DNA of 64,000 nt from Neospora caninum Liverpool (Eukaryota > Apicomplexa > Conoidasida > Eucoccidiorida > Sarcocystidae): the NCBI RefSeq assembly GCF_000208865.1, contig NC_018394.1:62001-126000 (forward strand), written 5' to 3'. The position numbers were made by a program, and so were the translations under genes. The notes under the pieces are model-generated. The model saw nothing but the letters and a program-made list of their open reading frames with translations, was not told the DNA's origin and made no database searches. Below are positions 12,839-25,000 of this stretch, piece after piece; the stretch's first letter is position 1, and each line of letters begins with the position of its first letter.

Positions 12839-13868
12839 TATTTAGAATTTTCCTACTTGTACTTGCATGGGTGACCGCGTCCATTCACTGTTATTCATCG
12901 CATTGTATATTTCAGTGCCCATGCGTCTCGACATGTACGGATCGCTGCGTATATATATAATATTACATACATAGGCACATTCACATACAGACGTTGAAGC
13001 GACGGCCATACTTGCGGCTTTTCCCCCATGGAAGTCTTTTGCGCGTTATCGAAGGGGGTGCCAGCACTCGCCAGTGCCCAGGAGGATCGAGCGCGATTGA
13101 GGTGTCTGGGACCAGTTTGTCGCAGTGCGTGGCTGCCGCATTCGGGCGGACCAAGAACCTCGAAATGCGCCTTAATGAGTCAACAAAACTCTGGAATAAC
13201 GCGTATCTGATTCCATGCATGTGCTGCGCCCCAAGCGCGTGGCTGTATGCAGGCAGTTCCAGCGAGGGTCTCTACCGGGATCTCCTAGCCCCTTTTAGGT
13301 GTGATACATGCATATGCGTAGGTTGGTGTGTGCCTTAAAGTGTTTTATCTTGCACAGACGAGAAGACACGCGACCTTTGTTTAAGAAACGCTTCTCCTTT
13401 AAAGACTGACGTCAAAAACAAAACGGGACAGCTTTTGCTTCAGTTTGCGACACCCTGTTTTGTGCATGGGCACTCATATTAAGGCGTCACGCTCTCGTTC
13501 TCTCGCGACACTCCGGACAGTCGCTGGACACTTAGCTGCCCTTACGTGGGTAAATAAAATATATATATATATATATGTGAAGATAGACAGAAAGATGTGG
13601 TATTCACAAAGTTATGTCGCCCTCTACATATGTGCATGTACGCACATAACTATTGTTATGGTCACACGGCATCGAAAGCCGTGTAGCGTTATCTGGGCTC
13701 ACAGCTTAGACTTGTCCTTCCCTCAAGTCATTTGTAGATACGTATTTTGTTGCCGCTTGCAGTGGAAAGCACACTCAGTGCCGTTGATTTAGGTGAGGAC
13801 TAAACGCTGATTGAACAGGCGGAGCCGTCAACGAGGATAGGTGCAGGTCGGAGCGCGTATATTTATAC
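12721..13868. other. No gene seen; PUS7 3' UTR and spacer
   Basis: The stretch begins at the PUS7 stop and runs to the minisatellite. It contains (AT)n tracts at 12804-12835 and 13559-13576. Short open frames such as 12994-13338 have no recognisable domain and probably lie in the 3' UTR. Confidence 0.5.
12804..12835. repeat. (AT)n microsatellite
   Basis: An uninterrupted AT alternation about 85 bases after the PUS7 stop codon. Confidence 0.9.
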
Positions 13869-14139
13869 GAAAGCGTACGTATATATATCCTTTCGTTTAT
13901 ATGAAAGCGTACGTATATATATCCTTTCGTTTATATGAAAGCGTACGTATATATATCCTTTCGTTTATACGAAAGCGTACGTATATATATCCTTTCGTTT
14001 ATATGAAAGCGTACGTATATATATCCTTTCGTTTATATGAAAGCGTACGTATATATATCCTTTCGTTTATATGAAAGCGTACGTATATATATCCTTTCGT
14101 TTATATGAAAGCGTACGTATATATATCCTTTCGTTTAAC
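13869..14139. repeat. 34-bp minisatellite, eight copies
   Basis: Eight head-to-tail copies start at 13869, 13903, 13937, 13971, 14005, 14039, 14073 and 14107; the last is cut short after about 31 bases. Copies are almost identical. The visible variation is a C/T change at the junction just before copies 1 and 4 (TATAC rather than TATAT). Each unit has CGAAAG or TGAAAG on the left and CTTTCG on the right, around GCGTACGTATATATATC, so a unit can fold as a hairpin. The array lies between the convergent 3' ends of PUS7 and CFAP58. The apparent open frame through it follows from the repeat and is not a gene. Confidence 0.97.
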
Positions 14140-14246
14140 CAAACACGCATGTGAAGATTTGATGTTGCCTATATGCGCACTTCCACGCACATATACGGTT
14201 CTGTACACGCGTCTCTTCGTATAAATACCTATTGAAATCAGTCAAA

Positions 14247-16022
14247 CTATCCCCCAGCAGCATCTGCCGGCGAACTCTCCACTTTCGTCACTTCCAGTTG
14301 AGCCCGCTCCTCTTCTGTTTCGTGTTTGTTGCTGTTTCCGCTGTGGACCTTCGGCGTCTGTTCCATGCTGTCGTTCGACAATTCCGCCGCTTCCTGATGC
14401 TCCCCTACTGGCCCAGGCTGGCTCTCTAGCACAGTGGGGTGCACGGCCAAAGCAGAAGAGCCTTCGGCATCCGTTTGCAGAGGCCTCTCCACTTCCCAAT
14501 CTTCTTCATTGCCGGCTGCATGCGTTCTCGCTTTTCCGGCGTTTCCGCCAACCCCTTCCTCCACTACAAAGGAAGACGCGGGAGGCTTCTGTGCAGGGCA
14601 AACTCCGTGGGCGTTTGCTGCTGAAGCGCCGGCATGCTGTGGGGTGTCGGCGAGCCGTGTCGAGCGGACTGCCTGCAGAGGGTGAAATGAATGCACTTGG
14701 AGACACGACGGCTTTCCCGCGCCCCGGGAGTGCGTGCTGTCCAGAGGCGGAGCTGCGGACTCAGGCTGGAAAGCGACACCAGAGAGAGAAACAACGCAGG
14801 AGGCAAACGCACTGGGGAGGGGGGCGAGAAGCAGAAAGCTTGCACGAAACGCGGAATCACAGCGATGGACGCGAGAGAGAAAAGAAGACAGAGAGTGGAA
14901 GTGAGGACGCCTTTCAGGCGGAAACGAAAATAGACATTGGAGAGTTACAAAGGCAACCGCAAAAGCCCGCGACTCCCTGCCTTCGTGGGTCCAGGAGCGG
15001 GCGGCAAAAACCGTGGATAGTTGCTTGGCATCATCTCACAAGAGATTAGGAATGCCCGCAGCCTGGCTGTGCCTCGGGATGTCGCTTCGGTGGTTTTCGA
15101 CGTCCCCCGCGATGACGTAACGCCGGGGACAGACTACGAGGGACCGGCCTGTGTGTGTATGTGAAACGGAGAATTGGACGAAAGAACTCGGTTTCGTGCA
15201 ACGGTTCTGGGTGTTTATGCAGTTTCGTGGCATCCTGGCCTCTCCTCAGGTGGCGTGGTCTTTCAGATTTTGAAATAAACCACGGAAGCCCACAGCGTTG
15301 GTGCTTTCTGGGAACCAGAGTGACAGCCTGCAGACCTACGTCTCTCAGACTGCTGCTACGCCCGACAGCCCCCAAGGCAGTTTTTCGCCTCTCTTCCATG
15401 TCCTTCGTCTTAATCGCCTGCGCAAACCCAGTGATGCAGGCGCGGTTTTTTTACCAGATAAAGCAAAAGGCGAAGACTGAATCTCGTGCCAAAGAATAAA
15501 TAGATTTACATCTGCATGTATAGTGGATGTTTGTAGATATACAAGTGTGAGGCTCTCCTATTGGTTTTATGCATATAGAATCAATAAATTGGCGTATATA
15601 TGCATGCTTCTACTCACATTTATATAGGGTTCCCGCTTGGCCACACTGTAGTGGTCCCAATGCGCAATATGTCAGCCGTGTATATCTCAAACAAGTGGGT
15701 GATTTTCTCGCGTTCTCAGCAGCAGCGATTTGAACGAATCAAATGGAAAGAGGCAAAGACCTTTGCCTCTGTCTGTTGCCGCCGTTAATGCCGTTTTCTT
15801 GGCGAAAAGGAGGTGCAAAGCAAACACAAGGTGAAGACGCACCGCCAATTCCCTGTTTAGCCACGCAATCTCGTCCTTGTACAGGACCACCTACAAAAGA
15901 CGAGACACGCCACAACCGGGGCCCGCGCCGTGGGCGTTAGTGAAGCACATCGTGGTGTACCTGCAAGTCCAGAGTCACCCTCGTCTTATATGTGGGCATA
16001 TAGATATATATTCATATATATA

Positions 16023-16056
<34 letters not shown>

Positions 16057-19000
16057 TATAGATATCCATATATGTGCTTATATTCGGGGCGACAGAAGAG
16101 AAAAAGAGAAACAGCTGCTTAGGGCCTGGTGAAGCAGATAAAGTCAAGGGAAGCGACTCTCCAGCGGGAAACCTTTTTATTCGCCGCATCTGTGTGCATA
16201 TATACATGAAGACTGTAGCCAGTAGATATGTAGGTGAGCCTTGTCCACACGCGCGGCTTCTTGTGAAATCAAAAAGGGTTTGCTGATGTAGGTTCCTTTG
16301 GTAAGTGTACAGATACAGCTGAATGCAGATGTGTACATACGTGAAATAATTATATTGATCGCCGGAAAAGTTGCAGCAGAGCCGTCGAAGCGACGATCGT
16401 GCAGGCAGGGTGCCTTAGCGCTGAGAGGACCTCAACGCCATGCTGTAACTTTCTGCCACGCACTGGAAACCAGTAACTGACCTGTTTGTGACATGTCTTG
16501 AGCTCACAGGTCATTGCCTTCAGCTGCGCTGTTTTCTCTCTCAACGTCTGCAGAAAACAATAACTCGATCACGCTCCCCCCTCCGTTTGATTTTCCCGTT
16601 CGGCACTCGCGTGTTGCACGAAGACAGGTGGAGAGGCGACTGGCCAGGGAGGCGATCCCTGAGGCAATCGCTCCCACGAGTCAACGTTCCTGCACCAGGG
16701 GATTCTCGGAATTTTGCGCACACGTTCTGCTGTTAATATCGTGTCTGTAGCTGATCTTGTTTCGAGAGTGTTTCGACCTCTACATCCGGATATCTGCTGA
16801 GGAAGTTCCCACATCGTCGTCGCTTCTTTTCCGTTCTTTCCTAGGCCGCGTCCCGATTGTGGGGCACGGCAAGTTCGCTAGCTCTCCACTTCGGCTTTTC
16901 CAGGATCGAGTTTCAGCTGTCGGCGCATAAAATGGGAAGTTAATTGGACGCTAGCTGAAATCCTTTTCGAGGTCCCACTCTCTGCCTCCTGTGGAAGCGT
17001 TAAAAGTTGGAGAGCTGGAAAAATTCGCGCAGCGTCTGCCTTTCGCTCACCCGTTGGAAAACTTGCATCTGCTCCGCCGTTTGAGGGCCAGGGTACGCCG
17101 CTAGCTTCGTCTGAAGAAGTCACGAGAGGAGCAAAAAAGACAGAGGAACAACTGCGGGCGTGTTCACAGCCATACAGCTCACCGGGTGTTGAGTTGTTGG
17201 TTCGGCGCGTGTATGACTGGCTTGCCCAATCGCAGTCGATTCCTGCCGAGTACCAGTTTTACCACAGCTTTCTTCGATCCCGCCAAAGTGAACCTTTTAA
17301 ATAAAAGAACTGCATGCATCTGTGGATACACGCACACGTTAAACGGGAAAGAGACGCCCACATACTCCTTTCAAGACAAGAAAGGGGTCGCCAGGGCAGG
17401 CGGCGCCCGTCGACGCACCTTGAGTTCCACATAGAGTTTCTCTTTTTCTTGAATCATCAGATCGCGATCAATGACCTGCCACAGAAAAATAGGGACACGG
17501 ACACCTAGTTTAGTGGCCCTTGAACTCAGAGAAAGAAAAGGCACACGGAGAAGCCCCGCCTCGTTTCGGTGAAGTGCCTGTGTCTATTCAGTATAGCCAA
17601 GGTGATGCGCTTCGCCTTAATTCAACTCTCAAGAAGCTTCGTGCATGTGTATGATCGTTCAGCATGCTGCGGTCAGCTACGGGACTACGCTTGCATCGAT
17701 GCATACGCAAGCACATGCCGTTGTAAGGTGAGACTCCTTTGAGCGTATCTGCGTACATGAGTATTTATGCAGGCATGAAACTATGCACGATTTAGCCCTC
17801 ACAGTGACGCCTCAGAAGCCGCGGAGCGTCGGTGTTGACCAAGACCGTCCACACCCTAAAGGCCGAATTCTCGCGGTGACGTGACCCTTTTCCTCTTTGC
17901 CGTCCAAATTCCGGTCTTGTGATCGGTTCCTCGCCACGGCGTGCCGAATTAGGGTGTGGAGTTTCCCATCAGCCACCGGGAAACGTGGTTCCTTTTTTCT
18001 CAATCTCGTGCTGTCTCCCCATGGTCTGCCCTAGCGGCCAGTGACACCAGATGCTTCCCGGGGTTTCCCGGTCCCGAACCGTTATCGCTTTGCCGCCTAC
18101 CTGATCCGTTTTGGCAATCAAGCGCTTCTGTAAACTTTGGATTTTTGCGAGCATTTCAAGCTTCGAAGGATCGCTTCCTTCAAGGCGCCGCCACCGGTGC
18201 ACATTCATTGGGTTCTCCAGGCTCTCGCTGAGAGCCTTGACCTTGGTCCTCTCTGACGTTGACAAAAACAAGCCAAGCACAGGCCACGCGAACTGAGGAC
18301 ATTTTCAAGACAGCACAGCGCTCTCCATCAGCGTAGCGCACACTGCACGTAGATGCTTGCGGTCGAAACTGGGTCGGAACGCATCCTGACCCGTCAGCCC
18401 GGGGTCAAAGAAGATACCGGGTATGAATTTCTTGGCACTGGGGCTCACATGCCTCTAGGCCCCCAAGTGAGAAGTAGGAAACAATGCGAAGCAGTTCCCG
18501 AATGTAATACGAATTGAAGAAAGCAAATTTGGATACAGAGGTGCTGGGATAGGGATGCCTCCGTTGTGTCGTGGGAGGTGTTAATGTCAAACACTAATGC
18601 AGAGAAATGGAGGCCCGCATGTTTCGGAGGCGCTCAGTTGGGTTCGCTTTTGCTCCCATGATGGCAGTTGAGGCGGCGATGTTTTCCTCGTAATATGCGG
18701 CTCCCTGCTTCCCGCTGTACCCTGTAGCAATTCCCTTTGAAGCTGATAGACCTCGCGCTTGAGTTCATCTACACAGGCGACCTTTCCTCGAGCTGTCATC
18801 AGTTCTCGGCGAGCGGCGCTGATCTTCTGCCGGAGAAGCTTTATGTCGGTCAAACGTGCCTATCGACAATCAGGAAAGAACGACACACGGGAGGACGGGA
18901 ACTGAAGGGGTTTGGAGCGTTAACGGGGAACCGCTCGTGAGGGCAGAACTAATGGGACTTTACAAAAGTGTGCAGCTGTTTCCCGTAGAAGAACCTCAGC

Positions 19001-22000
19001 TGATATAATTTTATGATAATGAGATATAAATGCGTATAAGATGAATGCGGATGCATTGTACACTGACCCGCATGAACAGGTCGGCAGCTACATGTACATC
19101 TGTGCAGCGGTTCTATTACTCATACACAGATACAATTAACCGTACCTACTCGTGGGTCAAAATCTTGGACAGTGTAAATTTCTCAAAATGGAATGTGACG
19201 CGGATGGGAACGAGAAATCGTAAGGGTAGATTCTCCTCTTTTTGCTCAAGTGTGTCCTTTTTTGTGGGAATTGTTTCAAATCCGACCCTCGACGCGAAAG
19301 CCAAGAGTAAAAGCACATCCACGACGCATGCTTTGGCGTGTCTGTGGAGAAGCATAAACCATTCCCATGTGCCCTCACTTGCTGTCCCCGCATGCACTAC
19401 GACACATATCAGACGCCAAAAACGAAGACAGTGATTTGAGGAGGGCGTGAGACTACCTCTGGCGGGCTTACTCTGTATTGAGCCTCGCCTTTTTGCAGTG
19501 TAGACTGCTGGATTTTGATTTTCTCGTAGAGCAAAGAGAGTTCCTCATTCCGACGCAGCAGCTGCGTGCCGAGCATATCTCTCTCACTAAGCACCTGACA
19601 AATCGTACAGAAACAGTGCATGCCGCAAGACGTATATATATATATATATATATATGTATATACGCATAATATGTGAAGGCGTTCGTCAACTTTTACATAT
19701 GCATATGCATATACACAAGTGTATATATGTAATTCGGGGGGGCGGTGTACAGAAGCATATCTGTGTTTGTGCAGGAATTTTCAGAGGCATGCGCATATAC
19801 GCTTCTTTACATGTGCAAAACCGTAAATTATTCATATACATAAGTTCTAAGCGTCTGTCCCGTCATTTAGTAACGGTGGGCGTTTTCTAAGTTCTGCATA
19901 TTCTTGCGCAGGTCAACAGTTGTGAGCGTTTCATTCCGAGCCTTGTAAAACTTGAGAGACCGTGCCCGCTGAATGTTGCAGAACGCCGCACCATCGACTA
20001 ACCCGCGACCATGCTACCACGTTGACTGCATGCATACAACTTCATATTCTTTTTTCTGATTTGATCGTTCCGTCTCCGCATCCTGGATCGTTGCTTCCAG
20101 CTTCTTGATTTCGCGCCTGAACGAAGCGAAGGGAAACATGGCTGCGGTGGACTGTGTGTTTCGTCTCATAAACCGTCCTTGTTTCCCCCTCCTCCCTTTT
20201 CCCCATGCCGTCAACACCTTCACACAAAGCCGTGTATATGCTCAGACGGGTATTATACTACATTCAGAAGGGTGTGAACCTCAACAAAAAAATCGACAAA
20301 TTTGAATGCATGCTTACGTGTCTATGTTTCCAAACATGTGAGTTTCACCCATCTGCGCCTACTTTTGACTGAGAACGATTTGTTGGAGAGATGACAATTT
20401 GTGTTGCGCACTGTGGAGATCACTGGTGATTTTTTCATTGTCTTTTATAATTTTGTGTTGTTCGAAGTGGCCCTTGATCAGACTTGCATCCTTTTGCTTC
20501 ACTTCCTCCTTGAGCTGCTCAATCTGGTGATACAAAATCTTGAATTTCCTGTAAGAGGAGACTCGCACATCAGCAGTGAAGCGTCAGAAGACAGGGTGCT
20601 TGCATGCGCTGATGTAACGCATCTTCCCGGCTAAACGGAGAACCCTATGAAGCCACGACAACCTGACACGTTTTATCTCTTCAACTTTCTCGATATTGTT
20701 CATTCATCCAAACGGTTTCTACTTGTTCAGTCAATATCTTTAAACACATGCATTTATATATCCACATGTGTGTTTGTGCATGTAGGTGAGCAGTTACGCA
20801 TATGTATGAATGGATAAACAGGGGCCGCTGCATGCATGCATCTCCTAGGCTGAGTATATAGACACATATCTTCTTGGAATCTGCTCAGTGCACTGGGCAT
20901 GTGATGACAGAACCTTCTATCAGATACATGATTCTGCGTGCGCGTCGAGTGCTTGTTTCCCGTTCCGGCTGAAGGTTTCCACGTAAAGTCTCTCATACCG
21001 TTCCACTTGTCACTCGTTCAACAGGTTCGATTTGTCTTAAATACTGGCAGTTTCCCCTTCTCTACAGTGCTCGGCATTCCGGTTTTCGCCCTTACTGCTT
21101 CATCTCGCTGATTTCATCGAGAGACTCAATCAGATTTCGAGAGTAGAGGTTGCGGTCCGACCGCACGGACTCGTAAAGACTCTTCTGGGTCGCCAGCTTG
21201 TTTCGCAGTTCAGTGATTGTTTTCTGCAGATCAGTCACCTGGTTGTCTCCCCCCTTTATCTCCTCTAACACCGCCAAGTATCTGCAGAAAGCAGTGTCAA
21301 AAGGGAAACGTTCACCCAGAGAGATATGAGGTTTCCTGCAAGTGGTGGAGCGCCATGTGCACACCGCTACAGCTACAGACAAGTCAGCAAATACTTTGTG
21401 TGTACGCGTCTACAGTCTGTGCACAGAATTGAGAGTGTATCCCCTGTTAGAAGGATGCGTTTTCGCTCGCTCCGCGGCCGAACGTTGTCGCGATTATTTC
21501 GTGAGAAGCGCTACGGATCACGCGTTTCGTTTTTTGTCCTAAACACCTCTTCGTTTCTCGAACTTGGCATATTGGAAGCTGCTAAGGTTCCCGCTTTTAT
21601 CCTTTACTGAGGATTCTAGCACCGAACGTTTCCCAAATGGATCCAATGTCGCTGGAAGAATGCTGCTGTGTTTTCCCGTTCTTCATCCATCGCTGTCTCC
21701 CTCTGTGTGAAGGCCTACTGACCCTTCATTTCCAGGTTGGTTTATGTGTCTATTTTCCCTATGAGGCATCTGCACTCCCATCCCCACTTCTGATTAATTT
21801 TGGAGAGCTCGGCGCCGCTCTTGTCGCGGTGACTCTCCAACTCTCGGATTTTCGCCTGCTGGGTTTCAATGTCTTTTCGATAGCGCTCGGCTTCTCGTTG
21901 CAATTGGACCGCATGAGCTTCATGACGCTTCAACGCCTCTTCGTGCTTCTTCGTTGCGTCATCCGTCCGGAGAAGATTTTTCGATAACAGATCCCTAGGG

Positions 22001-25000
22001 AACCGGCAATGAGACTTCCACACAAACGCGTGTATAAACGAAACCGTGAGTCCCCGAGACTCGGGCGTGCAACAACTCCATATGAACAGACAAGCCTATT
22101 CACATAAACAGATTCGCAAACTCTATTTGTGTATGCATTTGGTGGCATGAGCACATGAGAGTTGTAGGCTGTGGATCACCTCCTCGGAGGCATGCACAGG
22201 TGCAGGCAGTTAGTCTCTTATGCGTGTGAATACCGAAACTGGAAAAAGGAATAGTGAATATTTCAGTGCTCTGTGAAATCGTAATCCAGATATGCGTATG
22301 TCATGCAACATTAACGCGCAAGGCTATCCACGATGGCAGGCGCCACTTGAAATGTATACCTTTCTCTCAGAAGATTGCCGATGTTCTTCTTGTCTGCTTC
22401 GGCCTAAGCAGGAAAGGACAGCTGCGCCGCTCCGAATAGGCTAGCTCGTGACTCAGTAACTCGACCTGGGTTACTTACCAATAGATGCATGCACGTGAAA
22501 AGAAATGCAGGCACATCACCGTGTGTGTAGTTTGTTACTCATCCATCTCAGAGAGACGCCTCTGTGGACGGTATTACCGTAGCTCACAGCGCTCTGCGCC
22601 TCTACATGAATCGATGGACACGGGTAAGCGATGGCGCGGAGTGCAGAACCCTTTTCACCTGCTGTTTGAGCGCCTCGACCTCCTTCTCGATCCCCGAGAT
22701 TTCACTCTTGAGTGCTGGCGATGCGAAGAGAGCGCACATTTCGAGAAGCCACGGAAGTTCACATGTACTGCAAGCTGAAAGCGTGGAACACCGTTGGTCC
22801 CGAAGATTGAGAGTGTTTCTGTCAGCTCTGCCCGTTTTTTAACCGTACCAGTTGTCCAGTCTTACCGGCATGCTGATCGTCGAGGGCCTTTCTGTCGTCC
22901 TCGGTCTGCTGTATTTTCCGCTTCAACAAGTCGTGCATCTTCGTCACTTTCTCCTGATGACGCAATGTGGCCCAGACCACAAGCCGGGTATTGCCCTGTT
23001 CAGCAGTTTTTTCGTTAACGAGTTTAACGAAAGCATGTACACAACTCTCTGCTTACACATGTGCGGCACGACTAGATATACATGTCTCTACATGCATAGT
23101 TTTTTCCGTACAGGTTGCCAATATGCGTGCGTGGGCAGTGCTCCCTGGCAAGTACGTGACCACAAATAGAAGCTGCGCTTGCGTAGCTGCGTACACATAG
23201 TGGTAACGTCCTCGGGGCACGAATGGCGTGGCTTCTAGCGGCGCTGTTGCACGCTACCGAACGCCGACACGGAGCAGAGGGACCTCACGAACGCCTGAGA
23301 CGGTTTTGGCCACCGTAACCCTCGTGTACCCCTCTGAGTCTGACCTTGTCCGCCTTCAGTTTGTTTATAACCTCCGCTTGATCTCTCAGCTCTGCTTCCC
23401 TCGCTCTGGCACACACCAGCACCAGGCGGAAGAAGAATGAACGCCAAGCAAACACGCGCAGCGCCTTGGCGAATGAACCTTGTGACAGGTCTTCCTGCGC
23501 TACACCTTTCCACTCCAGTGAAGACAGCCCTAAGAGGCGATGTTTCGTTTTACAGGCATTCACCGTCCCTCAGGCAGAGAACATTGTGCGAGAAACGCAC
23601 AAGGATGGATTCTTAGCTACTGCGTTTATCCGGAGAGAAAGTGACTGAGGAGAACGGCTCGGTGTCGTTAACTTCCGAAATTCGGCTCCATGAATGCGGC
23701 GCAGAAACGCGTTGCGCCACGCGGACTTCCCCATTGATATCCTCATCTCTCCACTTGAGAAAAAAGCTAGAAACGGACAGAACTCTCCGGCACTGTCGGC
23801 CCCTTGGGAAAGTGCTGCTGCGATCCAACGCATGTATAATTTGTGTAGCCAGCGCGTGGACCTGCGGCACTGATATAGTTGTGACCAACAAGATATTAAC
23901 ATACCCATTCCAAAAATAACAGTGGAGTGTGCTGTGGTACGAGGAAGTACAGCTATATATTGAGAGTGAGAGTATGTTACCGAATACACGGTTACAGAGT
24001 GTGGAGATGCGCCAGCACATCGGCACAGACCTACGAATTCCTACTTCCTCACTAGTTCCAGATGGCTTCAATTGAGAGCTTTCTGGGCGCAAATGCGCTT
24101 TCGAAGACACTCCCACGGTAGGCTTACATGTTCGCAGCCTGCATTTTGCTGTTTTTGATTATTTGTTCGTTTAGACGATTCTCTGTATCCTGAAGTGAAA
24201 CGGTCCACCTGCACAGGAAGTTGGCGAATGAAGGTAAGAATCTTCGACTGCTTACGTTCGTCCGATGGCCTCGATTCGCGCTCTGATTTCAAATATGCTG
24301 TGTCCCACCTGCGCGTTGCATCATCTTGCTTCAAACGTTCTCGATGTATCCACAGCACCGGAAAAAAGTCGGTTTCTTGCAGGCGCTGTCGTGAAACAAC
24401 TAGTACCTCCCGCACGTTTTCTGCGGCAATGTTCGGTGTCCTACCCGTTGCTCCGCCTGTTTCAATCGATAGAACGGTCTTTGCTGGGCAAACGTGTACA
24501 GACGCAACCGCCTGGAACGCTTTAAAACCGTACCATAATGCGCCCAGTAATTTCCATGAATTTTTTGTTTTCCTTTTCATTTTCCGCTTGCAGGCTCGCG
24601 ACGACAGCTTGAAGGTGCTCAGTCTAGGGGGGCAGAGCATCGACACTCGGAAGCACGCGTTCAAATTTAAATAGTCAAAAGCCAAGTTTTCTGCTCCTGA
24701 GACCATTTGTCGAAGGCAGTCACAACACGGAGTGAATACACCTCGGATGTGTAAAGCCGAAAATGCAACTGAGACTTGAATCCCCGTCGGGTCTCTGGAA
24801 TCAATTCTGCTGCCGTACGCACAGGCTTCCTCGAAGTATCTCCTCAGTTCGTATCTGACTCTCCTCCCACAGGGCGTGCGAGACGCCTTTCTAAAATTTA
24901 CGCAAAGCAAATAACGGAATGCCTGGTGACACGTCAAGCTGTCTGTTTGCGTCTCTTTTCAAGTAACTACTTTCATACATAAATATCTCTATTACCGGTG

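Noticed and set aside
13841..14074. Plus-strand repeat protein through the 34-bp minisatellite
   Set aside because: A 34-base repeat without stops yields a 34-residue periodic frame automatically. There is no start context, no splice partner and no related protein.
24068..24937. Long minus-strand frame inside the CFAP58 gene
   Set aside because: It overlaps exon 7 in a different frame, has no domain, and lies mostly in introns.
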